Shown piece after piece: positions 51,201-61,469 of a stretch of 64,000 nt of DNA (position 1 is the first letter of the stretch; every line of letters starts with the position of its first letter). Both the position numbers and the translations under genes were made by a program. The notes beneath the pieces are model-generated. The model was not told where the DNA came from, searched no databases, and saw only the letters and a program-made list of their open reading frames with translations. Source of the stretch: Sporodiniella umbellata (taxonomy: Eukaryota > Mucoromycota > Mucoromycetes > Mucorales > Rhizopodaceae); assembly GCA_025677835.1 (NCBI GenBank), contig JAIXMR010000109.1, forward strand, positions 1 to 64,000, given 5' to 3'.

Positions 51201-51843
51201 CTAATTGTCAGCATTCTTTTCAGTTTTTCCGTCCATCTTGTCTCGTAACTTGTAAGCTGCTACTAAAATACGAGCGTCTTCCTTTTCTGTGTTATTAGGT
51301 CCCATGTAACCTACATCTTTTAAGAAACGCTGTTTTGGAACAAAATAAAAGTACCAAAATGCCAGGTTAGAAAGAAATAAATGAGTGTTAAAGTTTTGAG
51401 TATACCTTTTGAGCGTTGTAGCACTTCCAAAACTTTTGTTTTTGTTCCTCACACATTTTAGCCTTATCCCACCAGCTGCCATATTGAAAACATGTAATCA
51501 ACTCTTCATGTACATCAGCACAAATAGTAAGTGAGGTATTATGAAGTTCGCTTCTTTGCGCTCTACTAGAAAGTTGAGCCGATAAGGAGGCAGGATCGAC
51601 TGGTTCAGAAGAGGGTATGGGATTCATGGTAGGTGCATGCATGTTAAATGAGGATGGCTGTTCCTTTGATGGCTGTGTTTCTGGTTGTTGTTGCTGTTGC
51701 CCCTCTTTTCTGATGGGCGCTTCTGGAAGAGGCTGAGTAGGATCGTAACGAGGTTGCTCTTTTAATAAATATTCTTGCTCATTTTTGTATTCTTGAATGT
51801 AAGATTCAACATATTCTCTTGCAGTAGTAGATTGATCAGACAT
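51201..51843 (-). CDS. Twin Cx9C (CHCH/DUF3128-like) mitochondrial protein
   Basis: Exons 51843-51406 and 51329-51201 (intron GTATAC...AAACAG, phase 0) give 188 residues. The C-terminal half contains two Cx9C motifs (CADVHEELITC and CEEQKQKFWKC) separated by FQYGSWWDKAKM, the pattern of proteins imported into the mitochondrial intermembrane space by Mia40. The WWDKAKMCEEQK...FWKC region resembles DUF3128/Emi1-type proteins. The N-terminal half is Gln/Pro-rich (EGQQQQQPETQPSKEQPSS) and probably disordered; most Cx9C proteins lack this. It converges on the XPG nuclease gene with 149 bp between stops. Confidence 0.8.
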
Positions 51844-52438
51844 TTTCAGAAGAAAAGCTCAAACTAGGGGATTAAAATTTTAATTTTAAAGACCACTACG
51901 AAAAAACTTGTTGAAAAAGATCACATACAATGAGTTAGTATCGCTGAACTGGTGCACGCCAACAAACGCCGTTTTTAGAAATAGTGTATAAACAACCTAT
52001 CGTCGAAATCTTTATTCTCGCGCCTAAGTTTGTTGTAGACCTATAGTTGACAGACTGTCAAGTTCTGGCCGTATACTTAAGAGCCAGCCCTAAAGATTTG
52101 AAAGTTAAAGCAAAACTCATTCTTCAAGAAGCTGAAATTGGTTACTATAGTTATAGTTTTGGAGGTTATGCATACTGATATCCTCTTCCTATACATGTAG
52201 ATCAAACCTAAAAAAAAAAAAGTGAGAGTAGAAGCGCTAAGATTTTTCTAGTTTTTCAACAATGGTTAACTCGGTCAAGTTGAGCTTTGTCTTCAGCGAG
52301 GACTGCCTATTCCTTAATTATTGAGCCGCTTTTGAGAGTAGTGCTTCAAAATGAGAAAAAGCTGACAAAAGTACAGGATTAAAGACGAATATATGCACAC
52401 ACAGTTATGTATTTAATACGTATCGGCTCTAAAGATTT
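51844..52438. other. Intergenic region
   Basis: About 600 bp between the Cx9C gene start and the mL67 stop, both on the minus strand. AT-rich; no supported feature. Confidence 0.6.
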
Positions 52439-52986
52439 TTATTTTTGTGTTTCCTTAACAAATCTATTGTTTCTTAACTCTAATTGACCATGCTTCAAAG
52501 AAGAAGGCCATTCCTTCTCTCCCTTCATTTCCATAAATCGAGGCTGTTCCCAAAGCGCCAGCAGATTTTGTTTTTTGCTTACACTTTCAAGTGCCTCACG
52601 CAGTGAAAGAATAGAATTCTCGACCATGTTTTGCTCATCCACTTTTCTTAGACGTTTGGGTCGGGCAACATGCTCGCTACTGGTTTTAAGTTGGTTTTGA
52701 CGAACCTCAGATCGTTGAAGTAAGGCATCGTTAAGCGCTTGTGCGGATTGGAAAGTGTCAAAGCCAGTAAGGGCTACCAAAGGGCGCCACAAATCTTTTC
52801 TTAAAACAGGAGTTCTGTTAGGACCCAACTGATTCAAAGCTTTGTTCTGAGATTTTGACAAGGGTGAGGATCTTTTTTTTCCTTTACAAAAGAAATATCT
52901 ACCTTCATGTTTTGTCTCAAACTAACCAAAACTTGATTAGTTTGAACGTGTCTGTAGAGATATAAACCAAGGTTAGCTGTCGACAT
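52439..52986 (-). CDS. MHR1: Mitochondrial large-subunit ribosomal protein mL67 / Mhr1
   Basis: Exons 52986-52903 and 52846-52439 (intron GTAGAT...TCTCAG, phase 0) give 163 residues. Collinear landmarks with yeast Mhr1/mL67 are LYLYRHVQTNQVLVSL near the N terminus, GPNRTPVLRKDLWRPL, an ILSLREALESV helix and LWEQPRFMEMKGEKEWP near the end. In yeast the protein is a mitoribosomal subunit that also works in mitochondrial DNA recombination. It is shorter than yeast (226 residues), lacking most of the long C-terminal tail. The first exon is small but supplies the most conserved N-terminal motif and the only suitable ATG. The next ATG-led frame, starting within the intron, would lose that motif. 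Confidence 0.75.
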
Positions 52987-53203
52987 TTCTGAATTGATTT
53001 CAAAAAAAATTGGCTTTGACTATAAAAAAAAAAAATACACTGTTCACAGAGAAGGCTTTCGCAATTTCAAAAGTTTTTTTTTGTCTCACAGGTAACGCTG
53101 TTAGTAAGTAGCAGTGTGTACAGGGCCCTAACTTTTTTAGACTCAGACAACAGTGATTTTAACGGAGTCCGATTTTTTGGTCTCTCTCTATCAATCATTA
53201 ACA

Positions 53204-53283
53204 TACAGTGTTTCCAAAATCAATGGCGTATTTTATAAGCACTTTATACAGAAATATATAATATTGGTTTTGGAAACACTGTA
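53204..53283. mobile_element. MITE-like element A (Tc1/mariner-type ends)
   Basis: The 21-base ends TACAGTGTTTCCAAAATCAAT (53204-53224, given here minus nothing but its last base is T) and ATTGGTTTTGGAAACACTGT (53263-53282, plus A) are inverted copies with one mismatch. The element is flanked by TA on both sides, the target duplication typical of Tc1/mariner elements. The 76-bp body cannot encode a transposase, so it is non-autonomous. Confidence 0.75.
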
Positions 53284-53402
53284 CAGTGCTTTAACTTGAG
53301 ATTGAGACTAATCGGTTTTTTCTTAGATAGTTTTTTCTAGGCGCCCAGCTTATTTGTGTGTGCATCACAAAATATTTGTCAATCTCAAGTTAAAATACTG
53401 TA
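53282..53402. mobile_element. MITE-like element B, sharing a TA with element A
   Basis: Ends CAGTGCTTTAACTTGAGATT (from 53284) and AATCTCAAGTTAAAATACTG (to 53400) are inverted copies with two mismatches over about 20 bases. TA flanks both sides (53282-53283 and 53401-53402), and the left TA is the right TA of element A. The internal sequence differs from element A and has no coding capacity. Confidence 0.7.
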
Positions 53403-55115
53403 TATAAAAAATACAATTAATAGTAGTAGCTCAAACCAAACTATAGAAGTACCTCAATGCCTCTAAATTACACGTCTCAAACAACTCACAGATCAGCCAT
53501 TGAAAAGAAAGTGCTTTATTTGAATTTTCCAAAGGAGATACCAGAGTACTTTTAACAACTGCTAAAAGACTCTTGATTATAACGCCAACACTATGGCGCA
53601 AACTACAACCGTATTCGTGATGACCAGAAAAGTGCTCTCGCAATAAGGCATAAAAGAGCTGTCATTTAGACGGTATGTATTGTTACTCTTATCGAGCTAC
53701 AGTGTACGCTTATCATAAGCTCGAGGACATATAACACAGGTATCTTCACTCTTCGCTGTATCTCAAAAACACAGTAACAATGACCATAAGTAAATTCTAT
53801 CGAATAAAAGAGAAACTGGCAGATTTTACTACATAAATCAGACTGTTTGACATTTGTTCTTAGCCTGAGAGCATTTTCTACAATCAAACTATACGTTTAT
53901 TGATAAAGCCAGACTCAATATCAGTATGGTCAATATCTGGTTAAGAGCTTGAGCTGGTACAACTAATTTTTTTAAAGCTAAGTCAAAAAGAATAATCAAC
54001 ACCATAACCTTGTTTTTCTTGTCTAACTATTATGTATGGCCTTATCGAGTAAAAGCTGTCAGTGAAAAAAATACTAGTCAGTAGTATCACATTTTATTGC
54101 ATTTACTGTTTTACTTGCTTATAGCTCTAACATGTTAACTATTATTCATTTTAATCGAGATTTTCTTAAAGTTTGTTCAAGATCTTGTTGGAAACTGAAC
54201 AGACACAACGCTGTGTTACACCATTTAGTGATGGACGATGTTAGAAACTATGAATCAATGCGGAAATAACCATCAATCCAAGCTCTTGCTTACTTTTTCC
54301 TTCTAGACTCTATGGAAGATTCCTCTCAAATCCCAAAAACATATCAAAAGACACTCTATGGATTATAACAAGAGCATAATGACTAGCATTTAAAAAGGCA
54401 AATATACTGTAGCAAAGTAAGGCTATAAAGATTAGATAAAATATAAACTTCTGTTAAAAAAATAGCCAAAACGGTATTGTCCAAAAAGAAATTGAGTCCT
54501 GACCTAAACTTCCGTTATTGACTAAAAAAAATCTATACAGAAGACATTGGTTTTGAAGTTTGAAACGGTAATAGAGTGTTTGTCTTTTAGCTACAAATTG
54601 ACTGTAGTTGTTCTAACAAGCTGAACTATACAAATACAAAAAATGCCCTTTACCAAAAAAAAAAAAAAAAACACTGGCTATCTTACCAAATGTGTATATC
54701 TACTTTCTAAAAAACATCATGTTTTTTCAGTGATACTCGACAATGAGGTCGAGCAGTAATTCAGCAAAAACAATAGCAAATTTGGCGATCTGTGTTACTC
54801 TCCAATCGCGATTAAATAAAGAACTTTGGATCCAGTTTCCTTAGTAATATAATAAACTGTAACTATTGTTTCGTTTAGTTTTAGACCTTTCTTAACAAAC
54901 TAAGTCTAAAAAAGCGTACTGTTTCTAGCACAGTAGAATAACGAGGCAAATTACTACCACAAGCATTGTATAACTGTAAGGAAATCAACACGCATGCCTA
55001 CTTCAACTACCGACACTTGTCACGTCATCTTTGAAGTCCAAATTCTTCTGAAAGCTGAAATAACAAACACAATCATACACCTATTTTATCTTTCTCTAAA
55101 AAAAAAAAAGACAAA

Positions 55116-56471
55116 ATGTTTAATTTCAAAAAGACAGATTTAAATGAGTTCCCTGTACTTGGAACGCCACCTCCGTCTTTGAATAGAATTCCTAACCGAC
55201 TTGCCAGTTATGCCTCTACAGCTGGGCAACACGATTTTTCAGAACCAACAGACAACAATACCGAATTGTCTAAGATGAACTCAACTAGTCATCGAAGTAA
55301 TATAAATGGTGCATTGTCATCAACGAAAGATCATCTATCTCATAGAAACCAAGCACCTAGATCTTTTTCTATGGATGAGTTTCCAGCATTAGGGAGTGCC
55401 CAATCCACTTTTGATAATACAATCACTAGAGATTCTGGAAAACCTGAACAATGGTTGGATTACGCTAATCTTAGAGAGCAGCAAGGTATATATACTCAAA
55501 TGTAGACATAAACTATGTATACATATACAACTGTCTCGCATCATAAATGACTAAAGAAGCAAACCATCTATAAAAAAAATTTGCAAGGCGGACAACAACC
55601 ACAACACGAAAAAAGTGAATTATCGGAACCTTGGGCAAGATGAGGATGATGAAAAAAACAGAAACATAATATTAACATCGTTTAGTTTTTTTTTTTTTTT
55701 TTAGACACAGGCAAGAAAGCAAGAAGATTTACTGCATAACGAAGGAAAGCCAACCGATCCGTATGGATTATTAGGACTTTTGGGCGTCATTCGAATGACA
55801 GACCCTGATCGTAGCATGCTAGCATTAGGTAGCGACTTAACCACGCTTGGTTTGGATTTGAATACAGCAGAGTAAAGAAGAAAAACAGTGAACTGTTTTG
55901 TTTTGCTTTGTTTTTTATACAAATACTGACTTTTTTCATTAGCTCAATTTATTCAACATTTATATCCCCTTGGTCAGATACACAGTCATTACCTGGGCTT
56001 AACATCGAGCCAGGGTATTACTTACCTCCATGCTATCGTCACGTACAAGCTACACCGCCTGCTCATCAACGGATGCGAACGTTTTCTGATGAGATTTTGT
56101 TTTATGTCTTTTATTGTATGCCAAAAGACATAGCTCAAGAAGCTGCAGCGCGAGAACTGTAAGTAGTAAATACTCCTTGTATCTTTTTAGAACTAGAGCG
56201 TATCATTTATTGGTTTGGTAGATATTCGCGAAACTGGAGATATCACAAAGAGTTGGGATTATGGCTCACTAAAGAAGCTGACGAAAACGGCAGAGCTGTA
56301 CAAAGCTTTCGAAGGACATCTAACGGTATGGATCGCGGTATGTTTATATTTTTTGATCCTACAACTTGGCAAAAAGTAAAAAGAGAATGGGCTTTATCTT
56401 GGGATGCGCTTGAAGAAATGTCACCACCCAGCCAAAGCAACTCAAGCAACTCAAACCGTGTTGTTATTTAG
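55116..56471 (+). CDS. NOT2: CCR4-NOT complex subunit Not2 (CNOT2)
   Basis: Exons 55116-55485, 55588-55634, 55705-55871, 55943-56158 and 56222-56471 keep phase and give 349 residues. The N-terminal half is Ser/Asn-rich, with two DEFPALG-like motifs (LNEFPVLG, MDEFPALG) known from Not2 proteins. The C-terminal half is the NOT2/3/5 domain: DPYGLLGLLGVIRMTDPD, LTTLGLDLN, FISPWSD, LPPCYRHVQATPPA, DEILFYVFYCMPKD, RNWRYHKELGLWL and FFDPTTWQKVKREW. Not2 is a core scaffold of the complex that deadenylates mRNA and represses transcription. The 47-nt second exon ends at a GC donor (GCAAGA at 55635), the only donor that keeps phase; I infer a GC-AG intron. Confidence 0.9.
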
Positions 56472-56971
56472 ACCTTTGTTTTAAAACACTTGCTAGCTCT
56501 TATATATATATATATATATGGCGAAAATAACCACAAAAAGTCGTAAACTCAAAAAGGAAAAATAAAACTTAAGAACAAGAAAAAAGTGTGCTTACGCTTC
56601 TTGCTGTTGGTATGTACAAACGCTAGGTTTTTCTTGTTACACACACAACTTTACAAATGCTTGCTTAGAGCCATATAACCTGATAACGCAACTGTAGACC
56701 ATTCATACGTCTATAGGACTCTATTGAGCATGAATAGTATTTCGATAATTTGTCAGGTGTAAAACAGTGTTGAGAAAAGATGGCTGTCGTGTCAAAACTT
56801 AGCCAGTTAAACAGTCGACAATAAAATACGCCTCCACACTGCTCTTGACTTAACACTGGTAATAATCAACAGGAAAATCAGTCGGTTTAGTACCCAAGTA
56901 TACTTAAATAAACTGAGTTGACTCGTCAAATGAAAACTGAGTTTCCTTGATACACAACATAGATATATGAC

Positions 56972-56993
56972 ATTGATTTTGGAAAACACTGTA
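56972..56993. repeat. Solo copy of the element-A inverted-repeat end
   Basis: ATTGATTTTGGAAAACACTG followed by TA matches the right end of the element at 53204-53283, with one extra A in the run. No convincing left end was found upstream, so this is a remnant or a degenerate copy. Confidence 0.6.
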
Positions 56994-59900
56994 GTGTTAA
57001 GAAAAAAGCGTCTTAATAGCATGTTAGCGTGAGAGTCTAGATCAACAGAGATAATACCAAAGATCACCAGCGAACCAAGCCTGTCAGCACAAAAACTCTA
57101 TGACATTACCATTACGCCATTTTTATCAACAAAACACACTTATACATCTCACCAACCAGTTTGCGCTGGTGCTTTTTAAATGATTCATTAGTGATCAAAT
57201 TTTTTCTTGTGGTACCAAGGTATTGATTTGAACTTTTTGAAAAATTAATAAATAAAGCTTCTTTATACGATATCAATATGTGTTTAGAAGCGTTTGTTTG
57301 TTATAGAACATATTGCAGCATGTGAACAGAACACGCCGTACAGCTACAAAAAGCGCAGTCCTTTTTTAGCTCTTGTATTCATTTTAAAGGCTTCTTGATA
57401 CAGGTATATCTGCTCTTTTTTTTTCATTTTGAAAAAGCTATGTCGCTTTCTGATTTTTGTTTGTAAAGGTAGGAAAATGTCTCTAACCATGTATTTCTAT
57501 AAAAGTTTAGTCTTAATTTGGGGTTTAGGATAGTTTTCTGTTTTAGAATTCATTTAAAATAGAATAAGTAATATATCTGAAAGATAAGTATTGCTGGCCA
57601 AGGTAAATATTGTATAGTGTTTAAATATAAAACATTAAGTTTTATAAGAAGTGTAGTAAAGAAATAGATTTTGATGCATTTTCAAGTGTTTTTAGATTAA
57701 ATCGGATAGAGACGTGTTCCATAACATAGCCCGCTTTTTTGACTAATTCGGTTGTGTTTATGATAACAAATAGCTTTTTAAAAAAAAAACAAAAAATAGG
57801 ATAAGGTCTGTATTGGTACGAAGCTGTCAGTAGTAAAGGCACAAATTAAAAACTCGAATTTTCCTTGGAGAAAATTCTAATAAAAGACTTTTTTACTGTA
57901 TACAGTTTGCATATCTCGTCTGTAGGGTTTCTTTAGGCTTAGGTGTCGGACTTTTTACTAGGATGTGCTTTGTGTTTTATGGATAGTTTTTTGCTTACAG
58001 TTTTCGAGTATTTACTTTTATATCTCGCTTTTTCAAAGTTTTTGTAGAGCTACTAAATCATGAATAGAAGTGAATGTTGATAAATGTACCAATGTGTCGT
58101 TAATATTTCATCGTAAAAGAGCTTTTTACGTCTGAGTTTGATTTATTCTTTTTAGATGTGCTCCTATTTCAATAAGGTACGGTCCTTGGTACTTAAGTTT
58201 TGCGTAGTTTTTACAACTGCCCCGCTTTTGGTTTTATATACAACAAAAAAAATGCGAAGCTCCATATTTTCTTGACAAATTTTTTGTTATACTCAACTTG
58301 TTGACCTTTGGTTACTGTTAGCTAAAGTTTTTTAAGATGTTCAAGATTCAATTAGGTCCCACAACAGAAATATTGGTTTGAAGATACCTCGGAGCCATTG
58401 AGTCGCGTAAAAATTCTTTTTAAAAAAGCATACACTCTTACTTATCTAGTTAGAAATTTTTCTTTAAAAAAAGAAACCATGTTATGTTTTATTTAACCAA
58501 GAAAAATAAAGAGACTTAATAAATAGGTACGCCAAAATGAACTAGACTAGCATTTCTTTTTGAAGGCGGACATTTATTTATGACCCCAAACTTCAAAAAG
58601 AAGAACCGCTGGAACTTTTCGGGTGTCAAGAATTAAAAGGTGATTTCTCAAGTGACTTCATTTCCGAAAAAACTTAGTTGCAAAATAACCAATGCTGTGG
58701 CCCTTTACTAGTCTGGTATTGATTTTGATTGGTTACAACAGTACTTACTGGAGACATCATATTTCGAAAACAAATGACATTTACACAAAAAATCTCAAAT
58801 TGTAGCATCAGAAGTCATTTAATTTATTGAGCAGAGTCATTGGAACCCAAGACCAAAAAAAATCTCATATCCAAAAAAGATTATATCTGCATAGTCTTGT
58901 CATTGTTCCGAGCAACAGTATCAAGCATGCTTAAGCAAAGAGATTCAATATGATTGCATGATTGTGCAATACGTTTTCTTCTCAAAGATGAGTATATTCT
59001 GTTTTTTTGTTGGTGCAATTTGGAATTTTTTGTTTTGCAAACGTGTAATCTATTTTCAGAAATAGGATATACAGTCAAATATACAATTATTGTAAAGATG
59101 ATTTAAATAAAAACCAACGTGTATAAATAGGGTGCTTTTGTATTTAAAGCGCTATGCCTAGTTTTATCGACTGTTAACAAAGCAATGCGTGTTAATAAGC
59201 CGTGTTCATGACAGAATATCTTGTGATCTAGTTTTGTACTACAGGCCTTTCGGATGATTCCGATGGTAACTAATTTAACTATTTCTACCAAAAAGAAACG
59301 AAAAAAGGGGGATTGGAGGACAAGAAGGCGATAGAGGATCTTCCTATTTTTATATTAGATGACTCAAAGACTGTTTTTTCTTTTTGGGTGCAATAAAGTA
59401 ATCTGTAGCAATTGGTTGCACAAACCACTTTGACATAAGCCCACGTTTTAAATAGATTACTATCAGGGGTTAAGAGGGAAAGTTTTATTTTTAAATAAAC
59501 GTCCTGCTTGACTTGTAACATGAACCTACACTTTGGTAGAGTTTTTTTTTCTTAATATAAGCTACAAATAAAATGCCACGCAACCTATTTGGCTAGACAA
59601 TTTTATATTCCACTGAGCTACACAAGAAAAAAAAAGGTCTACAGAGTGCTCTGTGTGCTCAGCTATCGGATGAGGGATTGAGGGACGAAGGAGTGAGGGG
59701 AGAGGAGAAAAGAATGAGGGGCTCAGAGGAAGAAATAAAAAAGCTAGAGGATGATAAGGTTCTGCTCTTTATATACAATTATTGCATATATATGCTTTGC
59801 GAATCCGAAGGGTTTCCCTTATACACTGCGCCCACAAGGTAGTTTGCAAAAGTATCAATACAATTTATACAAGAACTACGGCATGTGCTTTGTACTACGA

Positions 59901-60522
59901 TGTTTTCACTGTAAATATAAACACCTCAGTTTTCTCTATAGAAATGTCCTGCAGAATAAGGGGCCGCGAAAAAAAGAGAGAAATAAAGCAGTAATTAGAC
60001 CGATTTGATGCGGTATGTACAGTATAAAGCTGGAGATTAACAACGCAGTATTATTTTAGAAATTAAAGCAAAAATATAGAAATAAATATCTGCAAAAAAA
60101 AAAGTCAAAGCACAAGGCAAACATCATACAAACAAAAAAAAAGTGCCTTTAGGATGCCTTCTATTAGGTAACATGGTACGATAGACATGTGTCACCTAAG
60201 CATTTGTCGCTCTCGGAATCTTTGCCTTTACACCCCCTTTCATTATACCTCCTGAAATTAGAGAATCATTTAGACTTCAATACACACATGAAAAAAGGAA
60301 ACTGTATAATCTACAAGCAGTTTCAGAAAAAAAGGAAAAGGAAAAGAAAAGAAAAGACAACATAAGTAAAGCGGAAAGAATGAGAACTGAGCCGATAAAG
60401 TTAATAATAGCAATATGAAAAATAGCCGACAGCAGTAAAATATATTTGGCTTTGCCTATTTAGCTTAAATGAAAAAAAAAAACTTCTAAAGCAACATGTC
60501 ATAGTGTAACATTTGACCCGAG

Positions 60523-60530
60523 TATAAAAA
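60523..60530 (+). promoter_or_regulatory. TATA box of the forkhead gene
   Basis: TATAAAAA, in the context GAGTATAAAAAGGGAGCAG, lies 77 bp upstream of the forkhead ATG on the same strand. It is the clearest core-promoter element in the window; the transcription start would be expected roughly 25-35 bp downstream. Confidence 0.65.
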
Positions 60531-60606
60531 GGGAGCAGTACAAGTTTCTATCCGCATATACTTGTTTTCTTTCTAGTTGCTTATTTATTTACTTACTAAA
60601 GACATT

Positions 60607-61469
60607 ATGACCAAGATCAATCTTAAAACGTCTCAGGACAAAGTTGACTACTCCAGCCAGTGTACAATGCAAGACAAGACAAAGGAACAACAATCGTTAG
60701 AACCAGTTCATATTGTTCCCTCATGGAATCCTATAGATAGGAACGAAAAACCGCCTTACTCATACGCAACTATCATTGCACATGCCATTTTGAGTAGTAA
60801 AGAACGCAAATTGTCACTGAGCGAAATATATTTATGGATTACATCCGAGTACCCATTTTATTGCACCACTGGCTTAGGCTGGCAGGTAAAAAAAAAAAGG
60901 ACCATAGAAGTTTAGATATACAGGAATTGACTCATTTTTCATAAATTATACAGAATTCTGTCAGACATAACTTGTCTTTGCATAAATCATTCGTTAAAAT
61001 TCAACGCGATGCTTCTAATCCTAACCATCCCCGCAAAGGCTGTTATTGGACTATTAAACCTGGAAAAGAGCAAGGTTTTATAGAAAACCTTGAGCTTCCC
61101 GTGACTAAAAGGGCCGGAAGACGCCGATCCAGTCAGACTTCCGTATACTCCTCTACCCCTTACTCTGTTGAATCATCATCAACTCCGCCATCGGATCCTA
61201 CTTATTGTAAAAGCAGTAGTGGCACTGGCAGCTGTAACAACAGCATATATTCAAAATCGTCTTCTTCACCCTCGCTAGGTGATCAGGACTACTACTTCCC
61301 TACTTCTTCTTTATCGTCGCAAAACATGCTTCCCTATTACAATTCCGCCTTTGTGAACAATATGTTTATAGAACCGTATTCCACTAGCTCAATGTATTCC
61401 ACCAACGCCATCTACTCAACAAGCCCTCTCTACCCTTCCCTTTACGACCATAACTCACTCTTCAATTAA
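60607..61469 (+). CDS. Forkhead-box transcription factor
   Basis: Exons 60607-60885 and 60954-61469 (intron GTAAAA...ATACAG, phase 0) give 264 residues. The forkhead winged-helix domain (about 48-140) has KPPYSYATIIAHAILSS, LSLSEIYLWITSEYPFY, the recognition helix WQNSVRHNLSLHKSFVKI and GCYWTIKPGKE. A basic patch (KRAGRRRSS) follows, then a Ser/Tyr/Thr-rich tail likely to be an activation region. The intron splits the recognition helix between Gln and Asn. An FHA domain, as in yeast Fkh1/2, is not present, so it is closer in layout to Hcm1-type or animal Fox proteins. The start was taken at the first in-frame ATG after the TATA box; no neighbour indicates its targets. Confidence 0.9.

Larger units (their letters stand above)
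52987..55115. other. 2.1-kb gene desert with inverted-repeat elements
   Basis: AT-rich sequence without supported genes. Two adjoining TA-flanked inverted-repeat elements lie at 53204-53402. A poly-A run precedes the NOT2 start. Confidence 0.65.
56472..60606. other. 4.1-kb gene desert
   Basis: AT-rich spacer between NOT2 and the forkhead gene. It contains a TA run after the NOT2 stop (about 56501-56519), a solo MITE-like end (56972-56993) and the forkhead promoter at its right end. A purine-rich stretch (about 59670-59750) is GAGG-repetitive. No gene is supported. Confidence 0.6.
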
